64,000 nt of DNA from Luteimonas huabeiensis HB2 (GTDB lineage: Bacteria; Pseudomonadota; Gammaproteobacteria; Xanthomonadales; Xanthomonadaceae): assembly GCF_000559025.1 (NCBI RefSeq), contig NZ_JAAN01000021.1:105345-169344 (forward strand), in the 5' to 3' direction. Shown in pieces: positions 9,214 through 23,729 of this stretch. A program made the translations under genes and the position numbers. The notes beneath the pieces were generated by a model. That model did not search any database, was not told the DNA's origin, and saw nothing but the letters and a program-made list of their open reading frames with translations. Numbering within the stretch: position 1 is the stretch's first letter; the number at the start of each line of letters is the position of its first letter.

Positions 9214-10272
9214 CTACTGCAGATCGGGGCGCGGGCGCGACTTGCCGAAACGGCGCACCACCTCGTCGAGGTGGTCGGTATGGCGCAGCAGCGCATCGAC
9301 GCAGCGCGGGTCGAACAGCACGCCGCGGTTCTCGCGCAGGTAGTCGATCGCCTCGGTCAGCGACCACGCGCGCTTGTACGGGCGTTCGGAGATCAGGGCG
9401 TCGAAGACGTCGGCCACCGCGACGATCCTCGCCTCCAGCGGGATCGACTCGCCCGACAGGCCGTCGGGATAGCCGCTGCCGTTCCAGCGTTCCTGGTGGC
9501 GCAGCGCGATCTTGGCGCTGAGCTGGATGAAGCGGTTCTGGCTGCCCGAGAGCAGGTCGTAGCCGATCTGCGGATGCTGGCGCATGAGCGCGGTCTCCTC
9601 CGGGGTCAGCGGACCGGGCTTCATCAGCAGCGCGTCGGGAATGGCGATCTTGCCGATGTCGTGCAGCGGCGCGGCCAGCTCGATCATCCGCACCTCGTCC
9701 TCGAACAGGCCGAGCTCCTCGGCGATGAGTCCGGACAGGTGCGCGACCCGTTCGAGATTGGCGCTGGTGCCGGCGTCGCGGTAGGCGATGGCGCGCGCCA
9801 GCCGGGTCAGGGTCTCGCGCTCGCGCTCCTCCACCTCGTGCATGCTCGACAGCAGCCGCTGTTCCAGCGAGAGCGCGCGTTGCTTCACCGATTCCGAATG
9901 CTGCCGCAGCTGCAGCAGGTTGCGGCAACGCGCGCGCAGTTCGCGCGGGCGCACCGGCTTGACCAGGAAGTCGATCACGCCGGCATCGAGCGCCGCCTGC
10001 CGGATCGGCTCGTCGCCGACCACGGTCACCAGCACGATGGGCACGTCGCGGTGCAGCAACGGCTTGCGGAAGCGGCGGGCGAATTCGAGGCCGTCGATGC
10101 CCGGCATGCGGTAGTCGAGCAGCAGCAGATCGGGCCGGTTCTCCTGGCACCAGCGCAACGCGGCTTCGGGATCGCCGAAGTCCAGCACCTCCAGCTCGGG
10201 ACCGATGTCCTCCAGGATGTGGCGCAGCATGGTGCGGGCGGACGTCTGGTCGTCGACGATGACGATGTTCAC
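9214..10272 (-). CDS. rpfG: Response regulator RpfG with HD-GYP phosphodiesterase domain
   Basis: 352 residues, GTG start preceded by GAGGAG. The receiver (1-120) has DDQ acidic residues and phosphoacceptor D53 in LLDYRMPG. A helical linker leads to an HD-GYP domain: H204-D205 in LHDIGKIAIPD and GSGYPDG at about 265-271. RpfG degrades cyclic-di-GMP when phosphorylated by RpfC and so converts DSF sensing into changes in virulence factors, motility and biofilm. Transcribed before rpfC; no rpfH gene lies between them. Confidence 0.95.
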   Translation of the reverse strand: MNIVIVDDQTSARTMLRHILEDIGPELEVLDFGDPEAALRWCQENRPDLLLLDYRMPGIDGLEFARRFRKPLLHRDVPIVLVTVVGDEPIRQAALDAGVIDFLVKPVRPRELRARCRNLLQLRQHSESVKQRALSLEQRLLSSMHEVEERERETLTRLARAIAYRDAGTSANLERVAHLSGLIAEELGLFEDEVRMIELAAPLHDIGKIAIPDALLMKPGPLTPEETALMRQHPQIGYDLLSGSQNRFIQLSAKIALRHQERWNGSGYPDGLSGESIPLEARIVAVADVFDALISERPYKRAWSLTEAIDYLRENRGVLFDPRCVDALLRHTDHLDEVVRRFGKSRPRPDLQ

Positions 10273-10367
10273 CGGGAACTCCTCGAAGACACGATCCGGA
10301 CGCCGCGGCCCATGGTCGCCGCGACCGTGCTCGCAGGCAAGTCCCCCCGCCCCCGCTTTCCCGGCCC

Positions 10368-11894
<1,527 letters not shown>

Positions 11895-12029
11895 GGGTCG
11901 GATTTCGGGAAGGCGGGATTCGGCCGCGCATCGGCGCGGAGCGACACGGATTGAACGACGAACGAAGCCGATGCCCGGCGAACGCGCCCCTCGCCGGGGC
12001 GCGGACCGCGCGGTCCGCGGCTCAGCGCA

Positions 12030-13158
12030 TCATGCGGCGTCCGTGCGTTTGGCGCCGACCTGCAGGCCCGCCTTCAGGCTGGCCTCGACGAACTCGTCGA
12101 GATCGCCGTCGAGCACCTTCTGGGTATCGCTGCGCTCGATGCCGGTGCGCAGGTCCTTGATCCGCGACTGGTCGAGCACGTAGTTGCGGATCTGGCTGCC
12201 CCAGCCGATGTCGGACTTGGTGGCCTCCACCGCGTCGCGCTCGGCGTTGCGCTTCTGGATCTCCAGCTCGTACAGCTTGGCCGCCAGCATCTTCATCGCG
12301 CGGTCGCGGTTGGCGTGCTGGCTGCGCTCGGTCTGGCAGGCCACCACGATGCCGGTGGGCACGTGGGTGATGCGCACCGCCGACTCGGTCTTGTTGACGT
12401 GCTGGCCGCCGGCGCCGGAGGAGCGGTAGACGTCGGTCTTGAGGTCGGCCGGATTGATGTCGATGTCGATGTCGTCGTCCACTTCCGGCGAGACGAACAC
12501 CGAGGTGAAGCTGGTGTGGCGCCGGTTGTCGGAATCGAACGGCGACTTGCGCACCAGCCGGTGCACGCCGGTCTCGGTCTTCAGCCAGCCGTAGGCGAAG
12601 TCGCCCTCGACGCGGAAGGTCGCCGACTTGATGCCCGCGACCTCGCCGCCGGAGACCTCCAGCAGCTCGGTCTTCCAGCCGCGGCTCTCGGCCCAGCGCA
12701 GGTACATGCGCAGCAGCATCTCGGCCCAGTCCTGCGCCTCGGTGCCGCCGGCGCCGGCCTGGATATCGACGAACGCGTTCGCGGCATCCATCTCGCCGGA
12801 GAACATGCGCTGGAATTCCAGCTTGTCCACGCCCGTGGCGTAGCGCTCCACGTCCTCGACCACCGCGCGCGCGGTGTCCTCGTCGCCCTCGGCCTCGGCC
12901 AGGTCCAGCAGCTCGCCGGCGCCGCGCAGGCCCTCGAGCAGGTCGCGGATGCCGTTGACGGTCTTGTCCAGCAGGGAGCGTTCCCGGCCCAGCGCCTGCG
13001 CGCGATCGGGCTCGTTCCAGACGCTGGGATCTTCCAGCTCCCGCTCTACTTCCTCCAGGCGCTCGCGCTTGGCATCGTAGTCAAAGAAACCCCCTCAGCG
13101 CTTCCAGCCGGCCCTGCAGGTCGGCGATGCGCTGGCGGACGGGATTGAGTTCGATCAT
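12030..13158 (-). CDS. prfB: Peptide chain release factor 2, programmed +1 frameshift
   Basis: RF2 ends translation at UGA and UAA. The first 25 codons ([15 protein letters not shown] onwards) end in CTT followed by an in-frame TGA (13081-13083). An AGGGGG internal Shine-Dalgarno sits three bases before the CTT, the classic autoregulatory arrangement. Skipping base 13083 gives a 375-residue protein continuing [13 protein letters not shown]. The SPF codon-recognition motif (VRKSPFDS) and catalytic GGQ ([11 protein letters not shown]) are intact. Low RF2 favours frameshifting and so more RF2. Confidence 0.96.
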
Positions 13159-13275
13159 CGGTGACGGTCGCCGTCGGTGTTGGGCCGCGCATTCTAGCAA
13201 CCGCACCGGCCGCGGCCCAGCGCGACGGGGCGCGGTCCGGCCGCCGGGGCCGGACCTGCGCGAACGCGCCCGCGC

Positions 13276-14622
13276 TCAGCGGCGACGGATCACGATGCGA
13301 TAGGGGCCGCTCTGCGGGCCCACCGCGGAACTGGCCTCGACGACATAGGTGCCGGCCGGCAGGTTCTGCTCGATGCGCGCGTTGAGCGAGCCGCCGCTGT
13401 CGTCGTCGGAGGCCACCTCCTCGTCGCCGCGCTTCAGCCGCAGATAGCTGTCGATCTCGCCGGAGGTCATCTCGACGATGTAGTCGCCGGCGCGGCGCAC
13501 GTCCACGGTGTAGCGATCGGTCAGCCCCTCGACCAGATGCGCGTCGCGCGCCTCGCCCACGGTCAGGCTGCCGCCGCCCGCGCCCTGCGGCACCGGGGCC
13601 AGCGTGTAGTCGAGGGTGAACAGGCCGGCGGTGGAGGCGTTGCCGGCGGTGGAGGCTTCCACCGTGTAGCTGCCCGGCTCCAGGATCGCGGTGATCCGGG
13701 CGTTCAGCCCGTCGCCGGAGTCGTCGTCGGACAGCGACACGCCCTGGCCGTTGAGGCGCAGGTAGGAATCGATCTCGTCGCTGCGCATCTGCAGCGTGAC
13801 CAGCTGCCGGCTCGGCACCTCGATCCGGAAGGTCTGCGCGCGGCCCTGGTAGAGCGCCGAGCCCTGGCGCCCGGCGACCAGCGCGCTGCCCTCGGCGAGC
13901 AGCGAGCCCTCCGGCACCGTGCGCTCCTCGACGGTCAGGCTGTATTGGCCATCGATGTTGCCGCCGTAGCCGTCGGCGACGAGGGTGTAGCGACCGGGCT
14001 CCAGGCGCGCGGTGATCAGCGAGTTGCTGGAACCGCCGGCGTCGTCGTTCTCGAGCGAGAGGCCGTTGCCCTCCAGCTTGAGCAGGGTGTCGAACTCGTC
14101 GGAGGCCATGCGGATCGCGTACAGGCCCGCCTGCTCGATCTGCAGCGGGATGCGGCGGGCGCTGTCGGCCCAGTCGGTGATCGAGGCGCCGGCCCTCAGC
14201 GTGCTGCCGTCGTAGACCTCGAGCGCGGTGGCCTTGACCGTGAACGGACCGTAGGACGAGGCGTCCTGCCCGCTGACCGCGAGCGTGTAGCGCGCGGTGC
14301 TGGGCGCGCGCACGGTCAGCGAGGCGCGTTCCTGGCCCTCGGGCGAGCTGCGGACCAGATCGCCGTCGCGAAACAGCGCCAGGTGCGCGCGCAGCGCGCC
14401 CTCGACGCTGAAGTTCACGCCCTGCCCTTCCTGCAGGTCGATCCGGTAGAGCTTGCTGCGCGTGCCGTCGCGGTGGTTCACCGCATCGGCGCTGGTGATC
14501 TCGCCGCGCACCTGCTGGCCGACCGTCAGCGCGGCCGGCGCTTGCGCGCTGGCCGTGTTGGCCGCACCGGCGGCCAGGCAGGCGGCCAGCGCCACTGCCA
14601 TCAATCCCTTCTGGATGCCCAT
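13276..14622 (-). CDS. Secreted protein with repeated PPC-like domains
   Basis: 448 residues with a signal peptide (about 1-26). The rest is built of repeated modules related to bacterial pre-peptidase C-terminal domains. Three clear repeats share the pattern (E/D)-(F/I)-D-(T/S)-x-L-x-L, then a DDD/NDD acidic loop with S-G-G/G-D, then L-x-x-G-x-Y-x-V-x-A, near residues 170-230, 285-330 and 390-440. No protease or other catalytic domain is attached. It is probably exported and carbohydrate- or protein-binding, but the role is unknown. It lies inside the rpf region between recJ and prfB. Confidence 0.72.
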   Translation of the reverse strand: MGIQKGLMAVALAACLAAGAANTASAQAPAALTVGQQVRGEITSADAVNHRDGTRSKLYRIDLQEGQGVNFSVEGALRAHLALFRDGDLVRSSPEGQERASLTVRAPSTARYTLAVSGQDASSYGPFTVKATALEVYDGSTLRAGASITDWADSARRIPLQIEQAGLYAIRMASDEFDTLLKLEGNGLSLENDDAGGSSNSLITARLEPGRYTLVADGYGGNIDGQYSLTVEERTVPEGSLLAEGSALVAGRQGSALYQGRAQTFRIEVPSRQLVTLQMRSDEIDSYLRLNGQGVSLSDDDSGDGLNARITAILEPGSYTVEASTAGNASTAGLFTLDYTLAPVPQGAGGGSLTVGEARDAHLVEGLTDRYTVDVRRAGDYIVEMTSGEIDSYLRLKRGDEEVASDDDSGGSLNARIEQNLPAGTYVVEASSAVGPQSGPYRIVIRRR

Positions 14623-14757
14623 TTCGTTCTCCGTTGGCGGAGCCGCGGCAGGATGGCGCGCGACCTTAACAGGGGGATTCTAACGCCCCCGCCTCCCCGG
14701 CGACAGCGCGACGCGGTCGGCGACCGGATTCGCCGCGCGTGTGATCCGGTCGTGTCC

Positions 14758-16491
14758 TTAAGGGGCGGCGTCCTCGCGGTAGTCCACCACCAGCTGCACC
14801 GCGTCGCCGCCACGGTAGTCGTCGGGCGCCAGCCGGTAGGCCAGCCGGACCCGGCCCGGCGGCGCGCGGCCGGCCCAGCCGCCGAAGTGGATCGCGTCCA
14901 CCGGCTCGCGCCGGCCGTCCACCCGCAGCCGCATGCGCAGGTGGCGCTGGCCGACCTGGCGCGCGTCGAGCAGCGCGAACTCGCCGTCGAACACCGGCTC
15001 CGGGAAGCCCTGCCCCCACGGCCCGCCGTCGCGCAGCGCCTCGGCATGGCGGCGGTCGAACTCGTGCGGCTCGAGGGCGCCGTCGCTGTCGATCACCGCC
15101 TGCAGCAGATCGGGGCCGAGCGCGCGCTCGGCCTGGCCGCAGAACGCGGCCTCGAAGGCGCCGAAGGCATCGCGGTGCAGGGTCAGCCCGGCGGCCATGG
15201 CATGGCCGCCGAAGCGCTCGATCAGGCCGGGTTGCGCGGCGTGTACCGCGGCCAGCGCGTCGCGCACGTGATAGCCGGGAATCGAGCGCGCCGAGCCGCG
15301 CAGCAGGCCGGCGCCGGGCTCGGCCGGGGCGAACGCGACCACCGGGCGGTGCAGGCGCTCCTTGAGCTTGGAGGCCACCAGCCCGACCACGCCCGGGTGC
15401 CAGTCCGGATCGAACAGGCAGACCGCCGCGGGCGCTTCGCCCGAGAACGCCAGCGGCCGCGCCGCCAGCGCCGCTTCCGCGGCGTCCACCATGGTCTGCT
15501 GCACGTCGCGGCGCTCGGCGTTGATGCGGTCGAGCAGCCGCGCCAGTTCCAGCGCGCGCGCCGGCTCGTCGCACAGCAGGCACTCGATGCCGATCGCCAT
15601 GTCCTCCAGGCGCCCGGCGGCGTTGAGGCGCGGGCCGATGGCGTAGGCGATGTCGGTCGCGGTCAGCCGCGCGGCGTCGCGCCCGCAGACCTCGATCAGC
15701 GCGCGCAGTCCCGCGCAGCCCTGGCCGGCGCGCAACCGCTGCAGGCCGGCCCCGACCAGCGCGCGGTTACCGGCGTCCAGCGCCACCAGGTCGGCGACGG
15801 TGCCCACCGCCACCAGGTCCAGCAGCGTGCGCAGGTCGGGCACCTCGCGGCCATCGAAGGCGCCGCGCGCGCGCAGCACCCCGCGCAGCGCCAGCAGCAC
15901 GTAGAAGATCACCCCCACCCCGGCCAGGCTCTTGCCGGAGAAGGCGTCGCCGGGCAGGTTCGGATCGACGATCGCATCGGCCGGCGGCAGCGTCGGCCCG
16001 GGCAGGTGGTGATCGGTGACCAGCACCTGCCAGCCGCGCGCCTTGGCCGCGCGCACGCCCTCGTGGCAGGCGATGCCGTGGTCCACGGTGACCAGCAACT
16101 GCGGACCCAGCGCGGCCAGTTCGTCCACCAGCGCCGGCGACAGCCCGTAGCCGTGGGCGATGCGGTTGGGGACGGCGTGGACCACGTCGCGCGCGCCCAG
16201 CATGCGCAACCCGCGCACCGCGACCGCGCAGGCGGTGGCGCCGTCGCAATCGAAGTCGCCCACCACCAGGATGCGGCCGCCGCCGGCGATGGCGTCGGCC
16301 AGCAGGCGGGCGGCGTCGGCGATGCCGGTGAGCGTATCCGGCGGCGGCAACTGCGCCAGGCGCGGACGCGCCTGCGCGGGATCGCGCACGCCGCGCGCGG
16401 CGTAGACGCGCCGCAGCAGCGGCAGCACGTCGGCGGGCCAGTGGCCGGTATCGCCGGCCGGGCGCCGGCGGATCTTCCGGCGCGGGCTCAC
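14758..16491 (-). CDS. recJ: Single-stranded-DNA 5'-3' exonuclease RecJ
   Basis: 577 residues of the DHH phosphoesterase family. Motif I is VGDFDCDGATA (D79, D81, D83), motif III is TVDHGIA and the DHH signature is TDHHLPG. The DHHA1 region has ERFGGHAMAAGL. RecJ digests 5' ssDNA ends in RecF-pathway recombination and mismatch repair. The GTG start overlaps the rpfE stop by four bases, so the two are translationally coupled. Confidence 0.95.
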   Translation of the reverse strand: MSPRRKIRRRPAGDTGHWPADVLPLLRRVYAARGVRDPAQARPRLAQLPPPDTLTGIADAARLLADAIAGGGRILVVGDFDCDGATACAVAVRGLRMLGARDVVHAVPNRIAHGYGLSPALVDELAALGPQLLVTVDHGIACHEGVRAAKARGWQVLVTDHHLPGPTLPPADAIVDPNLPGDAFSGKSLAGVGVIFYVLLALRGVLRARGAFDGREVPDLRTLLDLVAVGTVADLVALDAGNRALVGAGLQRLRAGQGCAGLRALIEVCGRDAARLTATDIAYAIGPRLNAAGRLEDMAIGIECLLCDEPARALELARLLDRINAERRDVQQTMVDAAEAALAARPLAFSGEAPAAVCLFDPDWHPGVVGLVASKLKERLHRPVVAFAPAEPGAGLLRGSARSIPGYHVRDALAAVHAAQPGLIERFGGHAMAAGLTLHRDAFGAFEAAFCGQAERALGPDLLQAVIDSDGALEPHEFDRRHAEALRDGGPWGQGFPEPVFDGEFALLDARQVGQRHLRMRLRVDGRREPVDAIHFGGWAGRAPPGRVRLAYRLAPDDYRGGDAVQLVVDYREDAAP

Positions 16492-17438
16492 GGATCAAGG
16501 CCGGGCCGCGGGCGCCGCCACACCCGCCAGCGCTGCCGCGCGGCGAGCGCGAAGCCGCGGCCGTCGGCCAGGTCCAGCCGGAGCGCGGCCAGGCCGCCGC
16601 CGCGCAGCGCGTCGAGCGCCGGCTGCAGCCAGTCGCCGGCGAGCGTGCGCAGATCGCGTTCGGTACGCAGGTCGACCAGGGTGTCGGCCTCCACGGCGGC
16701 CAGCGCCGGCGGCGGCGCGGACGCCTGCGCACCGCCGGCGCGGGCGATGGCCGCCAGCGCCCGGTCGCGGGTCAGCACGCGCGCGGACAGGCTGCGCACG
16801 CGCTCGGGCAGCGCGCCGCCGCCCCAGAACCACAGCGAGTTCACCGGCGGCAGGCCGCGCGCGGCGCGTTCGGCGTTGCGCGGGTGATGGTGCAGCAGGA
16901 TCTGCGCCTCGTTGAGCAGGGCGCGCCAGCGCCGGCTCTCGGGGCCGGCGTCGGGCAGGTGCTCGAAGACGTCCGCGCCCAGCGCCTCGTCGGGCGCGGC
17001 GAACGCCGGCGGCCGCGCGCCGGGCGCCAGCCGCAGGTACCAGCGCCCGGGCGCCGGCGCGTCGATCGGCGCGCCGGCATCGCCGAACAGCGGCTTCAGC
17101 GGCCGCAGCAGGTCGTCGGCCTCCTCGGCCGCGAGCTGCAGCGCCTCGCCGCTGGCCAGCAGCCGCGCGCCGTTGAGGTCGGGCCGGATCCAGGCCGGGT
17201 CGGCGCGCAGCCAGGTCGCGCCCGCGGCGTCGCCGGCGTCCTCCTGCCGGGTCAGCGCCGCCACCGGCCAGCCGTGCGGCAGCACCTCGATGTGGCGCCG
17301 CAACTGCGCCGGCTCGCCGGGCTCGGCATCGGGCAGGCGGTCGGCGCGGCCCAGCGCGGCGGCCAGGGGCGCCGGCAGCCGCTGCGCGCCGAAGGCCTCG
17401 CCGGCGGGCAGCAGCAGGGTCAACCGCGGTGGGGGCAT
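16488..17438 (-). CDS. rpfE: RpfE-family regulatory protein
   Basis: 316 residues. The C-terminal half contains NEAQILLHHHPRNAERAARG and PPVNSLWFWGGG, the hallmark of the RpfE-type proteins annotated as distant relatives of cofactor-independent phosphoglycerate mutase. No metal-binding catalytic set of that enzyme is evident, so the biochemical role is open; rpfE mutants in Xanthomonas affect virulence factor production. Position between recJ and greA matches the rpf locus. Confidence 0.85.
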   Translation of the reverse strand: MPPPRLTLLLPAGEAFGAQRLPAPLAAALGRADRLPDAEPGEPAQLRRHIEVLPHGWPVAALTRQEDAGDAAGATWLRADPAWIRPDLNGARLLASGEALQLAAEEADDLLRPLKPLFGDAGAPIDAPAPGRWYLRLAPGARPPAFAAPDEALGADVFEHLPDAGPESRRWRALLNEAQILLHHHPRNAERAARGLPPVNSLWFWGGGALPERVRSLSARVLTRDRALAAIARAGGAQASAPPPALAAVEADTLVDLRTERDLRTLAGDWLQPALDALRGGGLAALRLDLADGRGFALAARQRWRVWRRPRPGLDP

Positions 17439-17480
17439 CGCGGGCGTCGGCTGCGGGAGGCGGGCATGCGGCTCGCGCGG

Positions 17481-17950
17481 TCAGCCGTAGGCGACCGAGA
17501 CGATGTCGTACTCGTGGGTGCCGCCGGGCGCCTCGATGGTCACGCTGTCGCCCTCGTGCTTGCCGATCAGCGCGCGCGCCACCGGCGAGGAGATCGCGAT
17601 CAGGCCCTGCTTGATGTCGGCCTCCAGGTCGCCGACGATCTGGTAGCGGGTGACCTCGCCGCTCTCCACGTCCTCCAGCTCCACGCGCGCGCCGAAGACG
17701 ATCTTCGAGCCCGCGTTCAGCGTGGAGACGTCGATGATCTGCGCATGCGACAGCTCGCCCTCGAGCTGCTTGATGCGGCCCTCGATGAAGCCCTGCTGCT
17801 CGCGCGCGGCGTGGTACTCCGCGTTCTCCTTCAGGTCGCCGTGGGCGCGCGCCTCGGCGATCGCGTTGATCACCGCGGGGCGCTTCACCGACTTCAGTTC
17901 TTCCAGCTCGGCGCGCAAGCGCTGCGCGCCCTGGACGGTGAGGGGGGCTC

Positions 17951-17954
<4 letters not shown>
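17481..17954 (-). CDS. greA: Transcription elongation factor GreA
   Basis: 157 residues: N-terminal coiled coil with [20 protein letters not shown] (the acidic tip D and E residues that enter the polymerase channel), then the C-terminal FKBP-like domain ending [13 protein letters not shown]. GreA stimulates RNA cleavage by backtracked RNA polymerase. The ATG overlaps the carB stop (ATGA), so it is co-translated with carB. Confidence 0.96.
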
Positions 17955-21199
<3,245 letters not shown>

Positions 21200-21246
21200 G
21201 AGCAGGGGCCAGGAGTCAGAGGCCAGAGGCCAGAGAGGGAGGAGAC
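21200..21246. repeat. Left inverted-repeat flank of the S23 insertion
   Basis: Short tandem copies of GGCCAGA/GAGTCAGAGGCC lie between carB and the S23 stop. Their reverse complement (CCTCTGGCCTCTG) matches the array at 21617-21651 on the other side of the gene. The pair brackets the S23 gene exactly. Confidence 0.7.
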
Positions 21247-21611
21247 AGTCGGGTACGCAGCTTCGACTGCAGACCGTTGAGCATGCGCCCGAGCTCGGCG
21301 GCAACCGCAAGCAGCGGTTCAATGTCCGTCGAGCGCGTCAGATCCAGTTCGGCGGCGAGCATCAGCTGGGTTTCGAGTTCGGCGAGCGAACCCTGGGTCA
21401 TCGACAGGAAACGCAGGAAGTCCCGTGTCGAATCACGCTCGTGACCTTCGGCGATGTTGGAAGGAATCGATACGGCACAACGCTGCAACTGGGAAACGAG
21501 ACCGTACCGTTCGGACGCCGGAAAGGTCGCGGTGACCCGGTACACCGAAGCGGCGAGTTCCATTCCGAGACGCCACACCTCCAGATCCCGGTAGTTGCGA
21601 ATCCCGCTCAC
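21216..21611 (-). CDS. Four-helix-bundle protein (23S rRNA intervening-sequence/S23 family)
   Basis: 131 residues. [19 protein letters not shown], then [12 protein letters not shown] and [16 protein letters not shown] are the defining motifs of the S23/IVP four-helix-bundle family, related to Avd of diversity-generating retroelements. No function is established for stand-alone members. Its GTG overlaps the carA stop (GTGA) and its stop lies 16 bases before the carB ATG, so it has been spliced into the operon. Its last residues (SLASGL) are encoded by the flanking CTCTGGC repeats. See the finding on the insertion. Confidence 0.88.
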   Translation of the reverse strand: MSGIRNYRDLEVWRLGMELAASVYRVTATFPASERYGLVSQLQRCAVSIPSNIAEGHERDSTRDFLRFLSMTQGSLAELETQLMLAAELDLTRSTDIEPLLAVAAELGRMLNGLQSKLRTRLSPPSLASGL

Positions 21612-22759
21612 GCTTTTTCCCTGGCCTCCGGCCCCTGGCCTCTGGCCTCCATCGATCGCACGAACCGATCGAACAACGGCGCCACGTCGTGCGGCCCGGG
21701 GCTCGCCTCGGGATGGCCCTGGAACGAGAACGCGGGCGCGTCGGTCAGGGCGATGCCCTGGTTGGTGCCGTCGAACAGCGAGCGGTGGGTGACGCGCACG
21801 TTGGCCGGCAGCGTGGACTCGTCCACCGCGAAGCCGTGGTTCTGCGAGGTGATCAGCACCTTGCCGCTGTCGAGATCCTGCACCGGGTGGTTGGCGCCGT
21901 GGTGGCCGTTGGCCATCTTGGCGGTGCGCGCGCCGGCGGCCAGCGCCAGCAGCTGGTGGCCCAGGCAGATGCCGAAGGTCGGGATCTTCTTCTCGATGCA
22001 GGCGCGGATCGCGGCGATGGCGTAGTCGCAGGGCTCCGGATCGCCGGGGCCGTTGGAGAGGAACACGCCGTCGGGCGACAGCGCCAGCACCTCGTCGATG
22101 CCGGTGCGCGCCGGCACCACGATCACCTCGCAGCCGCGCTCGGCCAGCATGCGCAGGATGTTGCGCTTGACGCCGAAGTCCCAGGCCACCACGCGCAGGC
22201 GCGGCTCGGCCCGCGTCCAGCCGCCCGCGTCCAGATCCAGCGTGCCCTCGCGCCAGGTGTAGCGCTCGGGGGTGCTGACCTCCTGCGCCAGGTCCATGCC
22301 CTTCAGGCCGGGGAACTTGCGCGCGGCCTCGATCGCGCGCTCGGCATCGATCTCGCCGGCCATCAACGCGCCGTTCTGCGCGCCGCGCTCGCGCAGCAGG
22401 CGCGTCAGCCGGCGGGTGTCGATGCCGGCGATGGCGACCATGCCGCGCGCGGCCAGCCAGTCCGGCAGCGCGGCGCGGCTGCGCCAGCTGCTGGGGCGGC
22501 GCGGCACGTCGCGCACGATCAGGCCGGCCGACCACACGCGCGCCGCCTCGTCGTCCTCGTCGGTGCAGCCGGTGTTGCCGATGTGCGGGTAGGTCAGGGT
22601 GACGATCTGGCGCGCATAGGAGGGGTCGGTCGCCACCTCCTGGTAGCCGGTCATGGCGGTGTTGAAGACCACCTCGCCGACCGAAAGGCCGTCGGCGCCT
22701 ACGGAAACGCCCTCGAAGACGGTGCCGTCTTCGAGCGCGAGGATTGCGGGTTGGGTCAC
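21608..22759 (-). CDS. carA: Carbamoyl-phosphate synthase small subunit
   Basis: 383 residues. The C-terminal class I glutamine amidotransferase domain has the nucleophile in [15 protein letters not shown] and the histidine-glutamate pair in [14 protein letters not shown]. It hydrolyses glutamine and channels ammonia to CarB. The GTG start gives [17 protein letters not shown], the usual start of the family. The last 14 or so residues are low complexity and come from a repeat, unlike a normal CarA end; the catalytic part is untouched. Confidence 0.95.
   Translation of the reverse strand: MTQPAILALEDGTVFEGVSVGADGLSVGEVVFNTAMTGYQEVATDPSYARQIVTLTYPHIGNTGCTDEDDEAARVWSAGLIVRDVPRRPSSWRSRAALPDWLAARGMVAIAGIDTRRLTRLLRERGAQNGALMAGEIDAERAIEAARKFPGLKGMDLAQEVSTPERYTWREGTLDLDAGGWTRAEPRLRVVAWDFGVKRNILRMLAERGCEVIVVPARTGIDEVLALSPDGVFLSNGPGDPEPCDYAIAAIRACIEKKIPTFGICLGHQLLALAAGARTAKMANGHHGANHPVQDLDSGKVLITSQNHGFAVDESTLPANVRVTHRSLFDGTNQGIALTDAPAFSFQGHPEASPGPHDVAPLFDRFVRSMEARGQGPEAREKA
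21617..21651. repeat. Right inverted-repeat flank of the S23 insertion
   Basis: Tandem CTGGCCTC units that are inverted relative to 21200-21246. They encode the last residues of CarA ([14 protein letters not shown]), so the native carA 3' end appears to have been replaced by repeat sequence. Confidence 0.7.
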
Positions 22760-22939
22760 GGCGTTCGCCTTGTGTGGAGGAGACCCTGCACCGCCCTCGC
22801 CCCGCCTTGCGGCGGCGACGGGCTGCAAAAAACCTCGGACGTGGTCGGGAACCAGTCCGGGGCGGTGTGTTCAGGCGAGCGGGAATTTTACCGGCCGGGC
22901 GGGCAAAAGAAAACGCCCGCGTCGCCGGACGGCGCGCGC

Positions 22940-23656
22940 TCAGGCGCCCAGCAGGTCGGCCATGGCGTACCGCCCCGGCGGCATGGCCGCCACGCGCGCG
23001 GCCGCGGTCAGCGCGCCCCGGGCGAACACGTCGCGGTCGGTGGCGCGATGGATCAGCTCGACGCGTTCGCCGAGCCCGGCGAACTGCACGAGGTGCTCGC
23101 CGACGATGTCGCCGGCGCGCAGGCTGGCGTAGCGCGGCGCGGCGCCGCCGCGCTGCGCCGCCGCGCCCAGCGCGAGCGCGGTGCCGGAGGGCGCGTCCTG
23201 CTTGTGCACGTGGTGGCTCTCGACGATGTCGCAGTCCCAGCCCGGCAGCTCGCGCGCGGCGCGCTCGACCAGCGCGTTGAGCACCGCCACGCCCAGGCTG
23301 AAGTTGGCCGCCCACAGCACCGGGATGCGCGCGGCGGCCGCCTCCAGCGCCTGGCGCTGCGCATCCGCCAGCCCGGTGGTGCCGGAGACGAAGGCGGCGC
23401 CGCGCTGCACGCACTGGGCGAGCACGCCGTCGAAGCCGTCGGGCAGGCTGAAGTCGATCGCCGCGTCGAAGGCCGGCGCGCCGGCGAGCTCCCTGGCGGC
23501 GAAGCGCGGCACGCCGTCGATGACGCGCTGCTCCACCCGGCGCGAGACCGCGGCCACCACCTGCACGTCCTCGCGCTCGGCCGCCAGGCGCAACAGGGCG
23601 CGGCCCATGCGGCCGGTGGCGCCGTGGATCAGCAGGCGGATCGGCGGGTTGGACAT
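22940..23656 (-). CDS. dapB: 4-hydroxy-tetrahydrodipicolinate reductase
   Basis: 238 residues. The NAD(P)H-binding motif is HGATGRMGRAL and the substrate loop is ESHHVHKQDAPSGTA, including the catalytic histidine and lysine. DapB reduces hydroxytetrahydrodipicolinate in the lysine/diaminopimelate pathway. The ATG at 23656 is preferred over an upstream codon because it places the Rossmann motif near the N-terminus. It lies upstream of carA on the same strand with 180 bases between. Confidence 0.95.
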   Translation of the reverse strand: MSNPPIRLLIHGATGRMGRALLRLAAEREDVQVVAAVSRRVEQRVIDGVPRFAARELAGAPAFDAAIDFSLPDGFDGVLAQCVQRGAAFVSGTTGLADAQRQALEAAAARIPVLWAANFSLGVAVLNALVERAARELPGWDCDIVESHHVHKQDAPSGTALALGAAAQRGGAAPRYASLRAGDIVGEHLVQFAGLGERVELIHRATDRDVFARGALTAAARVAAMPPGRYAMADLLGA

Positions 23657-23729
23657 GTCGGGCTCCGGGACGCGGGCCGCGGCGGACGCGCGGCCGGGCC
23701 GCATAGGCTGCGGCAGGCCGACGCCGCGA

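Noticed and set aside
12030..12863. prfB starting at an internal codon at 12863
   Set aside because: It would lack the N-terminal domain; the frameshift site and first 25 codons upstream are clearly present.
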